Assembly (NCBI GenBank): GCA_016219795.1
Contig: JACRKK010000093.1
Location: 1-11,927 of the forward strand
Length of the DNA: 11,927 nucleotides
Source: Candidatus Woesearchaeota archaeon
GTDB lineage: Archaea; Nanobdellota; Nanobdellia; Woesearchaeales; JACRKL01
Direction of reading: 5' to 3'
The notes below the pieces were generated by a model. The model saw nothing but the letters and a program-made list of their open reading frames with translations. It searched no databases and was not told where the DNA came from. This document shows, piece after piece, positions 5,225 through 11,927 of the stretch. The first letter of the stretch is position 1, and every line of letters begins with the position of its first letter. The translations under genes and the position numbers were made by a program.

Positions 5225-6622
5225 ATGGGGGATATTGCTGGCCTTGTTAATCGGTTTCATGCAGCATTACATAATCTTAATGGGAATAATGGTAATATAG
5301 CTGCTCTTGCAAGTGAGATAGCAACCCATGTCAGCGGCAATGGAAGGAGGGTCTTGGGATTTGCTGATATCACAGGGATCTTAGTGGATTATACTGAACA
5401 GATAGCACACCCAGGTCAAGAGGAATCCACGGAACTTGGGAGTCTGGCAGAGCGTCTAAAACACCCAGATTGGGGTGCAGATCCTGAATTTGTTCAAAAA
5501 CATAAAAAACATCTAATGGATGCCCACTATAGACGGGTAAGGATTGAATTTGAAAATAGCAAATTTGGAAGCATTTCTGAGCTTGATGATGAAGGAATAA
5601 AAAAGATTTTTACTCCAAAGCAATTGGAGGCATATGTGAAGACAGGGCTGGGATCCTATACTTTCTGGAAGAATTTGGGAGCAGTGGTCGTTAGAGAGCA
5701 TGGAACGGGGAATCACACAACAATTGATGGTATCATGAAGGCTCACCCTCTGTTTCATGATCTTGCCGGGAATTATTTGAGAGTATATCTTGCCCAGCGC
5801 TTTACAAACAGCATGTTTAAAGAGAGTAAGACTGGTGAGGCACTTAATGAACTGGCCGATTTGTTTAAGCTGTATGCTCTTGCAATCACACGGATTAAGA
5901 AGGAAGAACCAAAGAATGTTCCTAAAGTCCTTGATTTTGCAATCGATAATTATTTCCAGCGGGTCATAGAAGGTAAAAGCAGTGGTGCTTCTCCGATGGC
6001 ACTAATGGTGCTTTCAACCATCCTTACAGCAGAGAGATTTATGGATGCCCCCTGGAAGATGTATAACCCCAAAAACGAATGGATTACACGAATGAATGAG
6101 TGTTTAGATAACGACCATCAATCTGACGGACTAAAAATCTATCATGAAGCTGCACAGTTATTTGAGAATTTCCCCTCACCAATAAGGTATAAGAGAACTG
6201 AGCTTAGACAAGCAAAACCTGCAGGTCCGAAGCATCCAACTGAAACAAGAAGCGTAACCTATAGAGGACCACGCATCCCACTGGAAAATTTAGAGATGAT
6301 AAACGGAATCAACCACGGGCTGGAAGGGCAATTTCTTTACCAGAGGCTGGTGTGGGACGGCGGCTATGAAAAGGGTGCTGTTCTTGGGATTGGACAATTT
6401 GAAGGGAGGATTTATGTTGTTCAGCATCTTTCAGCAGAAGAAAGCAAAACACCCCCCCTCTGGATTGATGAGGACATGCCAAAAAATTTAAACATAAAGC
6501 CAGATCAGGAAGTAATAGTTATGTCAATGAGCCCCACCCTTAGAGAGGAGGTATTTTCCCCCCTTAAAACACATATTCAGAAAACTTACCATACAAACAG
6601 AGTCTACTATTTTAGTCTCTAA
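5225..6622 (+). CDS. Uncharacterised 465-aa protein, first gene of the lipoate ligase unit
   Basis: I do not recognise this protein. It has no signal peptide, transmembrane segment or obvious nucleotide-binding loop. The N-terminal two thirds look helical, with blocks such as LGFADITGILVDYTEQIAHPGQ (about 44-65 here, positions approximate) and a long middle region of amphipathic helices. The last 120 residues look more like an alpha/beta domain: RSVTYRGPRIPLENLEMI, then LVWDGGYEKGAVLGIGQFEG and a final YHTNRVYYFSL. The start ATG 5225 is supported by the TATA box; an in-frame TTG lies 18 bases earlier. The stop codon ends one base before lplB, so it is very likely co-transcribed and coupled with the ligase genes. 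A role in lipoate metabolism or in the fate of lipoylated proteins is plausible by context only. Confidence 0.75.
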   Translation: MGDIAGLVNRFHAALHNLNGNNGNIAALASEIATHVSGNGRRVLGFADITGILVDYTEQIAHPGQEESTELGSLAERLKHPDWGADPEFVQKHKKHLMDAHYRRVRIEFENSKFGSISELDDEGIKKIFTPKQLEAYVKTGLGSYTFWKNLGAVVVREHGTGNHTTIDGIMKAHPLFHDLAGNYLRVYLAQRFTNSMFKESKTGEALNELADLFKLYALAITRIKKEEPKNVPKVLDFAIDNYFQRVIEGKSSGASPMALMVLSTILTAERFMDAPWKMYNPKNEWITRMNECLDNDHQSDGLKIYHEAAQLFENFPSPIRYKRTELRQAKPAGPKHPTETRSVTYRGPRIPLENLEMINGINHGLEGQFLYQRLVWDGGYEKGAVLGIGQFEGRIYVVQHLSAEESKTPPLWIDEDMPKNLNIKPDQEVIVMSMSPTLREEVFSPLKTHIQKTYHTNRVYYFSL

Positions 6623-6623
6623 A

Positions 6624-6908
6624 ATGATTCTGGAAAAACGCATGAAGGTCCCGAACGGGAAACTGCTAATCGTGAAGGCAGAAATAGCTACGGGAAAAAT
6701 TCATCGCGTTTTCTTAGAGGGGGATTTCTTTTTTTATCCGGAAGAGAAATTGCACCTGTTTGAAGAGGTGCTTTGCGTGCATCCTTTTTCTGAGGCAAAA
6801 ACTGCGCTCGAGGCAGTCCAAAAGAAAGAAGGCATTCAGCTTGTGGGTATTACCATTGATGCTATTGTTGCGCTGATGCAGCAGATAGATAGGGAGATGG
6901 GAGCATGA
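6624..6908 (+). CDS. lplB: Lipoate-protein ligase accessory (C-terminal) domain protein
   Basis: In several archaea, first described in Thermoplasma acidophilum, lipoate-protein ligase is split into a catalytic subunit (LplA) and a small separate protein equal to the C-terminal domain of bacterial LplA. The small part is needed to activate lipoate to lipoyl-AMP. This 94-aa protein fits: VPNGKLLIVKAEIATGKIHRVFLEGDFFFYPE (9-40) matches the family pattern of P-GKL, a variable strand, then GDFF--P, followed by an amphipathic helix (LHLFEEVL). The gene begins one base after the unknown 465-aa gene and its TGA stop overlaps the ATG of lplA by four bases, so the two ligase halves are coupled and should be made together. 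The order, small domain first, is the same as in other archaea with the split enzyme. Confidence 0.88.
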   Translation: MILEKRMKVPNGKLLIVKAEIATGKIHRVFLEGDFFFYPEEKLHLFEEVLCVHPFSEAKTALEAVQKKEGIQLVGITIDAIVALMQQIDREMGA

Positions 6909-7657
6909 AATGGCGTTTTATTTCATTCTCGGAGAACGCAGCTGCAATGAATATGGCAATTGATGAGAGCATCATGGAACATGTCAGATCCGGCAAGAGT
7001 GCTCCAACAATACGGTTCTACAGCTGGCAGCCGTCTGCCATTACACTGGGGACATTTCAGTGCAGGGGAGACGAGGTGGATATGGAAGCGGTACAGCATG
7101 CAGGTGTTGATGTGGTGCGCCGCATCACTGGCGGCGGCGCAGTGTACCATGACCGTTTTGGAGAAATTACTTATAGTATTATTGCACCAGAGAGCCTGAT
7201 TGCCAAAGAGATTCTAAGATCGTATGAGGAGATTTGCAGCTGCATTGTTTCTGCGCTGCAATCGCTGGGTATTACAGCAGTCTTCAAGCCGATCAATGAT
7301 ATAATCGCTGATATGAAAAAGATATCCGGCAGCGCCCAGACGCGCCGCGGCGGAGTGCTGTTGCAGCATGGAACTATCTTATTTGATGTGGACGTTGATA
7401 CCATGTTTTCTCTCTTGAAAGTGGATAAAGTCAAGGTATCTGACAAGTTTGTGCAAAGCGTGAAAAAAGTGGTGACTTCCGTGCGACAGCAGAATTCGTT
7501 GGTTTCAAGAGATCAGCTTATGGATGCTCTAATGACTGCTTTTCTTAGAGAGAAAAGCTGGGAGAATGGTGCATTGAGTGAGAGCGAACTTGCAGGGGCA
7601 AAAGTGCTTTCCTTAGAAAAGTATTCCAGTGAAGCGTGGAATAATTGCAGAGTCTAG
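6905..7657 (+). CDS. lplA: Lipoate-protein ligase A, catalytic subunit
   Basis: LplA transfers lipoate, through lipoyl-AMP, to a lysine on lipoyl domains of 2-oxoacid dehydrogenase E2 subunits or glycine cleavage H protein. The 250-aa protein contains only the catalytic domain of the biotin/lipoate ligase fold. Motifs in order: NMAIDESIM (16-24), IRFYSWQPSAITLGTFQ (36-52), the lipoate-binding RRITGGGAVYHD (72-83), the segment GEITYS (86-91), and the catalytic lysine block KKISGSAQ (K139) followed by LLQHGTIL (152-159). The usual C-terminal domain is absent because it is the separate upstream gene (6624-6908), overlapping by four bases. The gene converges on dihydrolipoamide dehydrogenase and their stop codons interlock in a CTAG. 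It could in principle act as a lipoyl/octanoyl transferase, but the pairing with the small subunit favours a ligase. Confidence 0.93.
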   Translation: MKWRFISFSENAAAMNMAIDESIMEHVRSGKSAPTIRFYSWQPSAITLGTFQCRGDEVDMEAVQHAGVDVVRRITGGGAVYHDRFGEITYSIIAPESLIAKEILRSYEEICSCIVSALQSLGITAVFKPINDIIADMKKISGSAQTRRGGVLLQHGTILFDVDVDTMFSLLKVDKVKVSDKFVQSVKKVVTSVRQQNSLVSRDQLMDALMTAFLREKSWENGALSESELAGAKVLSLEKYSSEAWNNCRV

Positions 7658-9057
7658 AGTCCGTGAATAGGAAACCCAAGTGCTGTATCCGCCAGTTCTC
7701 CAAAACCTTCTATAAGGGTAGGGTGAGGGAAGACCATCAGCGAGAGGTCTTCTAAAGTGGCACCCATTTCCATGGCGACAACGGCAACCCCAATCATGTC
7801 GCTTGCGCGTTCACCAACAATGGTGAAGCCAAGAAGGTTGTTTCCATCATGGATTACCTTGAAATATCCCTGCCTATCCCCCACGATATGGGCTTTGCCA
7901 AGGCCCCCATAGGAAAAAGTGGTTATCTTGTAGGGGATATCTTTTTCCTTGCATTCTCTTTCCGTCATGCCGACACCTGCAATTTCTGGGTCTGAGAAAA
8001 TAGCATAGGGGATAAGCGCATCAAAGGTGCTGCGCTTTCCCACGATAACTTCTGCCACTATTTTTGCTTCTGCAGCTGCTTTGTGCGCAAGCATGACACC
8101 GCCGATAATGTCACCAATGGCATAGATATGCTGGTCATGGGTCTGGAAACCTTCGGCTGTCTGTATGAATCCTTTGTCTGTTGTCTTTACTTTTGTGTTT
8201 TCAAGCCGGAGTTCTTTGACATCAGGAACGCGGCCTATGGCAACCAGTACTTTTTCTGTCTCAAATACTTGTTGTTTCCCGTCTAGATTCACCGTGGTAA
8301 TGACACTGCTCTCTTTTTTTTCTACAGATTTCACTTTGGCGTTGCAGTAAATGGATGTGCCCATGGATTCTAGATTCTTTCGTACTGCTGCTGCAATGTC
8401 CCCATCTAACAGGCTGAGAATAGAGGGCAATGCTTCTACAATAATTATTTTGACCCCCACTTTGGAGAGCATCTGAGAAATCTCAATCCCTATATAGCCG
8501 CCGCCGATAACAAGGACTGAGGTGGGGAGCTTTTCAAGCTCAATAGCATGCCAGGATGTTATGATCTGTTTGCCATCCACCTCTATGCCCGGGATGAGCC
8601 GTTCCCTCGAGCCGGAGGCAATGATGCATTTGTGGAATTCCAGAGCGTTGATTTCCAGATTTTCCCCCTGCAGCGTTAGTTTAGTGGATTCTTCAAATTC
8701 TGCGCTGGCTTTCAGAAGGGTGATATTGTGTTTTTTGAGAAGTGCGCGAATGCCTGAATCGAGGGTCTTTACCACCTGCCGCCTCCACCCTTGGACTTTT
8801 GCAAAATCAAAAGATGGCTTTTCGCATTGAATGCCCAGGCGTGCGAGTTTGGGAAGGGTATGGTATTCTTCTGCTGCACGGATGAGGGCTTTGGTGGGGA
8901 TGCAACCGTGGTTTAAGCAGACACCACCGACGGTTTCTTTGTCTATCAGTGTGACTTTCTTGCCCAGTTCAGCAAGACGAATTGCAGCAGTATATCCACC
9001 AGGTCCTGCGCCGATGATGGCGATGTCTGTCTGTCCTACGGATTCTCCGATAACCAT
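7654..9057 (-). CDS. lpdA: Dihydrolipoamide dehydrogenase (E3)
   Basis: This flavoenzyme reoxidises dihydrolipoyl groups on lipoylated proteins and passes electrons through FAD to NAD+. The 467-aa length is standard. The FAD-binding GxGxxG is AIIGAGPGGY (13-22). The redox disulfide is GGVCLNHGC (C47, C52); the family usually has CLNxGC. The NAD-binding motif is VIGGGYIGIE (183-192), the second FAD motif is YAIGD (312-316), and the catalytic dimer-interface pair is in HPTLIE (H445, E450). The ATG at 9057 is preceded by a TATA box 29 bases upstream, so it is monocistronic and leaderless. It converges on lplA, with overlapping stop codons. No E1, E2 or glycine-cleavage gene is in the window, so which complex it serves is unknown. 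Other members of the disulfide reductase family (for example mercuric reductase) lack this exact motif set. Confidence 0.95.
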   Translation of the reverse strand: MVIGESVGQTDIAIIGAGPGGYTAAIRLAELGKKVTLIDKETVGGVCLNHGCIPTKALIRAAEEYHTLPKLARLGIQCEKPSFDFAKVQGWRRQVVKTLDSGIRALLKKHNITLLKASAEFEESTKLTLQGENLEINALEFHKCIIASGSRERLIPGIEVDGKQIITSWHAIELEKLPTSVLVIGGGYIGIEISQMLSKVGVKIIIVEALPSILSLLDGDIAAAVRKNLESMGTSIYCNAKVKSVEKKESSVITTVNLDGKQQVFETEKVLVAIGRVPDVKELRLENTKVKTTDKGFIQTAEGFQTHDQHIYAIGDIIGGVMLAHKAAAEAKIVAEVIVGKRSTFDALIPYAIFSDPEIAGVGMTERECKEKDIPYKITTFSYGGLGKAHIVGDRQGYFKVIHDGNNLLGFTIVGERASDMIGVAVVAMEMGATLEDLSLMVFPHPTLIEGFGELADTALGFPIHGL

Positions 9058-9080
9058 ATTCCAGACCTATCTACCTAAAT

Positions 9081-9091
9081 CTTTTAAAGGT
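9081..9091 (-). promoter_or_regulatory. TATA box of lpdA
   Basis: The minus strand reads CCTTTAAAAGATT, centred about 29 bases before the ATG at 9057. The mRNA should be leaderless. Confidence 0.6.
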
Positions 9092-9148
9092 TGTGGTAAA
9101 CTGAGGGGTATAAAATATGGTTTCAGTTGCTATTCTCCTAGGGTAGAA

Positions 9149-10666
9149 TTATCTTCTAAACTTATTGAACCGTGGTTTGCCATAACCGCCATGCTGGTCC
9201 TGGCTGCGTCCTGTGTTGCCCTGATTATGGCGTCTGTTGCCACCACTATGTCCTCTGAAACCGCCTCCTCTTGGTGGAGGGCGTTCCTGCGAATTCTTCG
9301 CTGCCTCTGAATGGAACTGGTGGTCCACGTGCTGGATCTGCATGCGAGTAAGACGCTCTATATTGCGTAAGAACATACGCTCATCTGCTGCGCAGAAAGA
9401 GTAGGCAGTGCCTTCTGCTCCTGCACGGGCAGTACGTCCTATTCTGTGAACGTAGCTTTCTGCCTCGTTGGGTAATTCATAATTGATGACGTGCGAGATG
9501 TTATCGATATCAATGCCACGCGCTGCAATGTCTGTTGCAACCAGCACCTGAATCCTGCCAGTCTTGAAATCGTGGAGCGCTTTGGTGCGCTGGTTCTGGG
9601 TTTTGTTGCCGTGGATGGCATCTGCATATATCCTGTTCTTGTTGAGCATGACTGCCACCTTATTGGCTTTATGCTTGGTGCGGGTGAATATCAGAACGCA
9701 AGTAAGATTTGACTGTTTTAGGAGGTCTAGCAAAAGTGCATCTTTGTTCTGTTGGTCTACAAAAAAGACGCGTTGCTCTATACGTTCAACCGTGGTTGCC
9801 TGCGGCGTGACTGCGACCTGGATGGGGTTGGTTAGAAGCTTTCGTGCCAATTCTGCTACCAGCGGTGGCATAGTTGCTGAGAAGAAAAGGGATTGCCTTT
9901 TTTGTGGGAGAAGAATAACTACTTTCTTGATGTCATTAATAAAGCCCATGTCCAGCATCCTGTCTGCTTCGTCCAGTACGAAAAATTCTATTGCTCTAAG
10001 ATTGACATGATGCTGTTTTAGGAGGTCCAAAAGGCGGCCAGGTGTCGCAATAAGAATATCAACACCTCTTGAAAGGTCCTTGATTTGGGGGCCGTAAGAG
10101 ACGCCACCAAAGATGGTGGTGTGTCTGAATCTCATGAATTGGCCGTAAGTTGCAAAGCTTTGTCCTATTTGTGCTGCTAGTTCCCGTGTGGGTGCAAGGA
10201 CTAAAACTCTGGGTGTTTTTGGAATGGCTGGTTTTGGCTGGAGTTTTTGGAGAATGGGCAAGACAAATGCTGCTGTTTTTCCTGTGCCTGTCTGGGCAAT
10301 ACCTATGAGGTCTTTGCCTTCCAACAGATGGGGGATTGCTTTTGCCTGAATCGGTGTTGGCGTGACGTATTTTTCTTTGGTGAGTGCTCTCTGCAGTGAC
10401 TCTATAATATGCAATTGGGCGAAGGTGGTATTTGAATTTTGAGATGTGGGTTGTGCGTTAGGGGTTGAGGGGTGGTTTGGCCTCTGTTGAGGGGGTTGTG
10501 GTCTGTTTTGAGAGGACGGATGCGGCCTTGTGGATGCGCTTAGACCTACTCGGTACGAGTCTTGGTTGTGTCGGCTCTGGGATTCTTGAGAAGCGTGGGA
10601 GACATGGGTGCTACTATGGCTGGTGTTGTGATGGGAATGTTGTTTATGGTATGGTTTGTTGTTCAT
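9149..10666 (-). CDS. DEAD-box ATP-dependent RNA helicase, RhlE-like
   Basis: This 505-aa protein unwinds or remodels RNA using ATP, probably in ribosome assembly or RNA decay. All core motifs are visible: Q motif PTPIQ (103-107), motif I AQTGTGKTA (124-132), Ia PTRELAAQI (159-167), Ib TPGR (208-211), II DEAD (232-235), III SAT (263-265), IV VLIFTRT (324-330), V ATDIAARGID (377-386), and VI HRIGRTARAG (407-416). The first 80 residues are a disordered tail rich in His, Ser, Gln, Asn and Pro. The C-terminus after 460 is Gly/Arg-rich (RGGGF, RGHSGGNRR), as in RNA-binding tails of RhlE-type proteins. The core resembles bacterial RhlE more than typical archaeal helicases, so bacterial origin is possible. 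ATG 10666 is supported by a TATA box 29 bases upstream. Confidence 0.93.
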   Translation of the reverse strand: MNNKPYHKQHSHHNTSHSSTHVSHASQESQSRHNQDSYRVGLSASTRPHPSSQNRPQPPQQRPNHPSTPNAQPTSQNSNTTFAQLHIIESLQRALTKEKYVTPTPIQAKAIPHLLEGKDLIGIAQTGTGKTAAFVLPILQKLQPKPAIPKTPRVLVLAPTRELAAQIGQSFATYGQFMRFRHTTIFGGVSYGPQIKDLSRGVDILIATPGRLLDLLKQHHVNLRAIEFFVLDEADRMLDMGFINDIKKVVILLPQKRQSLFFSATMPPLVAELARKLLTNPIQVAVTPQATTVERIEQRVFFVDQQNKDALLLDLLKQSNLTCVLIFTRTKHKANKVAVMLNKNRIYADAIHGNKTQNQRTKALHDFKTGRIQVLVATDIAARGIDIDNISHVINYELPNEAESYVHRIGRTARAGAEGTAYSFCAADERMFLRNIERLTRMQIQHVDHQFHSEAAKNSQERPPPRGGGFRGHSGGNRRHNQGNTGRSQDQHGGYGKPRFNKFRR

Positions 10667-10686
10667 ATTTACTTTGAGATGGTCTT

Positions 10687-10700
10687 CTCTTTATAAAGGT
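10687..10700 (-). promoter_or_regulatory. TATA box of the DEAD-box helicase gene
   Basis: The minus strand reads ACCTTTATAAAGAG, centred about 29 bases before the ATG at 10666. It separates the helicase gene from the upstream ORF6N gene, whose stop is at 10760. Confidence 0.6.
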
Positions 10701-10759
10701 GTGGGGTTTGGGTCAAGTCAAGAAGTGTTCTTTGCTTGGAAGAATTACAGCACAGGAAT

Positions 10760-11641
10760 TCACTTCCCCAATTCCAGCCTATCAAGCATCCTTATTGCTT
10801 CCTTGTCAAACCTTGAGAAAGCAAACCATTTCTTACCTAAGTCCTTTAAAGATGCTCCTAAATGATAGACTTCTGTATGGTCAATGATTAGGAACCGGTC
10901 ATGTGACTGCTTAAACTCTTTGAGGGTGAGAGATGGATATTGTGCATTGTATTTTGCCAAGTCAAGTAATAGTTGTTTGGAAATCTCCTTGGTGAAGATG
11001 GTAACCTGGACAGCTTTGCGTCTTTTCGAGAGAAGAGTTAATACCGAATCATCAATAAAATTGTCAATAAGAATTATAGATTTATCAGCACTTCTGATGA
11101 TGTCTGAAACAAAGGTGTAGGCATCAAATACCTGCCCTTCAAAAAAGATGCCTTTCTGTGGTTTTAGGTCTTTGCTTTGTATGGCATCAAACAGCTCATC
11201 AAACTTCTTACCGTGGTCCACTTGTTTTCTCTCTACCATTTCTAATCTATAGAATATATCTACATTTGCAGCGATAAATCGTCTCATGGCGACAAACGCC
11301 CTCATAATCAGGATATTCATTTCTATTGCTTTATCATTTGTCAATACACTTGAAAGGTTTGCCACTCCCTGCTCAGTAAATGCATAAGGCAGATATCCTC
11401 CAAGATGTTTCTTTGAAGGTATCGCATTTTGCGATACCAAAACTTCTACCTCTTGGTCCGTCAAAAGAAGCATGAAATCTGAGGGAAACCTTTTTCCATT
11501 CCTTTTTACCTGTTCTCTTAAACGAATCGCCTTCACTCCATACATTTCTGCTAAATCTCTATCAAGCATGACCTGCATGCCACGGATACTATGTATACTG
11601 TTCCAGATGGTGCTTTCGTTGAGGATGAGGTCTGATTGCAT
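10760..11641 (-). CDS. ORF6N-domain protein with PLD-like C-terminal domain
   Basis: This 293-aa protein joins two parts. Residues 8-120 match the ORF6N domain, a DNA-binding module spread among viruses and mobile elements (IHSIRGMQVMLDRDLAEMYGV, 16-36; LREQVKRNGKRFPSDFMLLLT, 41-61; PYAFTEQGVANLSSVL, 85-100). Residues 165-290 form an alpha/beta domain resembling phospholipase-D-like nucleases: DKSIILIDNFIDD (186-198), then SHDRFLIID (246-254) in place of HxKxxxxD, and VYHLGASLKDLGKKWFAF (258-275). A coiled-coil-like helix lies between (130-155). Genes of this type are common near mobile or defence genes; the exact function is unproven. The frame stays open to a TTG at 11815, but I chose ATG 11641: it fits the start of the ORF6N fold, and a TATA box is 26 bases upstream. 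Confidence 0.85.
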   Translation of the reverse strand: MQSDLILNESTIWNSIHSIRGMQVMLDRDLAEMYGVKAIRLREQVKRNGKRFPSDFMLLLTDQEVEVLVSQNAIPSKKHLGGYLPYAFTEQGVANLSSVLTNDKAIEMNILIMRAFVAMRRFIAANVDIFYRLEMVERKQVDHGKKFDELFDAIQSKDLKPQKGIFFEGQVFDAYTFVSDIIRSADKSIILIDNFIDDSVLTLLSKRRKAVQVTIFTKEISKQLLLDLAKYNAQYPSLTLKEFKQSHDRFLIIDHTEVYHLGASLKDLGKKWFAFSRFDKEAIRMLDRLELGK

Positions 11642-11662
11642 TAAAAGCTGAAAGCTGTATCG

Positions 11663-11672
11663 TTTTATAAGC
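11663..11672 (-). promoter_or_regulatory. TATA box of the ORF6N-domain gene
   Basis: The minus strand reads CTTATAAAACG, centred about 26 bases before the ATG at 11641. This decides the start codon and rules against the longer frame up to 11815. Confidence 0.6.
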
Positions 11673-11785
11673 TTTATACGCGCACATGTCCAGTGGGAAG
11701 TGGGTTGGTTTTTTGTCGACGGAGGAAATCCGGAAAAAGCATTGAGATGTCCTGTGGTTTTTGTGGGTGCATCGGAAAAAACAAG

Positions 11786-11797
11786 AATATATAAATA
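11786..11797 (+). promoter_or_regulatory. TATA box of the MazG-like gene
   Basis: AATATATAAATA lies about 32 bases before the ATG at 11824, giving a leader of only a few bases. The promoter is divergent from that of the ORF6N-domain gene, with about 120 bp between the two TATA boxes. That interval holds T-rich runs but nothing else I can name. Confidence 0.6.
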
Positions 11798-11823
11798 GGT
11801 CTTCCGGTACTCCAACCATATAG

Positions 11824-11927
11824 ATGGACACCAAAACCAATCTCAATGAGTTAAAGGAGAAAATCAAGAAATTCTGTGAGGAGAGAGACTGGGACCAGTT
11901 CCATAACGCCAAAGAGTTGGCCATTGG
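11824..11927 (+). CDS. MazG-like nucleotide pyrophosphohydrolase, N-terminal fragment (runs off the window)
   Basis: Only the first 34 codons are present. The segment KIKKFCEERDWDQFHNAKELAIG matches the start of MazG-like all-alpha NTP pyrophosphohydrolases of the RS21-C6/dCTPP1 group, whose first helices show F--ER-W-QFH--K-LA. These enzymes hydrolyse unwanted or damaged nucleoside triphosphates, often dCTP analogues, to the monophosphate and pyrophosphate, keeping the nucleotide pool clean. The metal-binding EExxE residues would lie past the end of the window and cannot be checked. The gene is divergent from the ORF6N-domain gene. Confidence 0.8.
   Translation, partial: MDTKTNLNELKEKIKKFCEERDWDQFHNAKELAI

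Noticed and set aside
8831..9310. Plus-strand 159-codon frame across the lpdA start and the helicase end
   Set aside because: It is antisense to two genes with full sets of catalytic motifs and includes the lpdA promoter.
11642..11815. N-terminal extension of the ORF6N protein to a TTG at 11815
   Set aside because: The extra 58 residues do not belong to the ORF6N domain, cover the gene's own TATA box and run into the opposite promoter of the MazG-like gene.

Overview
The window is from an archaeon. The clearest signs are a diphthine synthase (Dph5, found only in archaea and eukaryotes), a signal recognition particle 7S RNA with an archaeal Alu domain, and a tRNA without an encoded CCA end. 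The lipoate ligase is split into two polypeptides. Nearly every transcription unit has an A/T-rich TATA-like box about 26-32 bases before its start codon, which implies leaderless mRNAs with no Shine-Dalgarno. The lineage cannot be fixed from this window; several genes look lineage-specific.

Layout. Bases 120-728 (+) encode a multi-pass membrane protein of unknown function. Bases about 732-1007 (-) hold the SRP RNA, which no protein explains. Its promoter diverges from that of a two-gene unit (+): an unknown 279-aa protein and dph5, one base apart. From 2674 to 3601 lies an unusual patch: two tandem hairpins, a structured stretch, an AT-rich ORF with a PD-(D/E)xK nuclease-like pattern, and tRNA-Gln(CUG) on the minus strand. 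The last 16 bases of this patch's tRNA side (tRNA 3' end plus three flanking bases) recur exactly 771 bp away at 2755-2770, like the att sites of a small integrated element. Next come a small Lys-rich protein (-) and a membrane-anchored DipZ-type thioredoxin (+), divergently transcribed.

Bases 5225-7657 (+) form a tight three-gene unit: an unknown 465-aa protein, the lipoate ligase accessory domain (LplB) and the lipoate ligase catalytic domain (LplA). It converges on, and shares its last bases with, dihydrolipoamide dehydrogenase (-). Together these form a lipoate neighbourhood: the ligase loads lipoyl groups and the E3 enzyme reoxidises them. No lipoyl acceptor protein (E2 or GcvH) is in the window. 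Leftover minus-strand genes are an RhlE-like DEAD-box RNA helicase and an ORF6N-domain protein with a PLD-like C-terminus. The window ends in the first 34 codons of a MazG-like nucleotide pyrophosphohydrolase (+).

The most interesting items are the possible mini-element at tRNA-Gln, the uncharacterised protein coupled to the split lipoate ligase, and a possible structured RNA after dph5.
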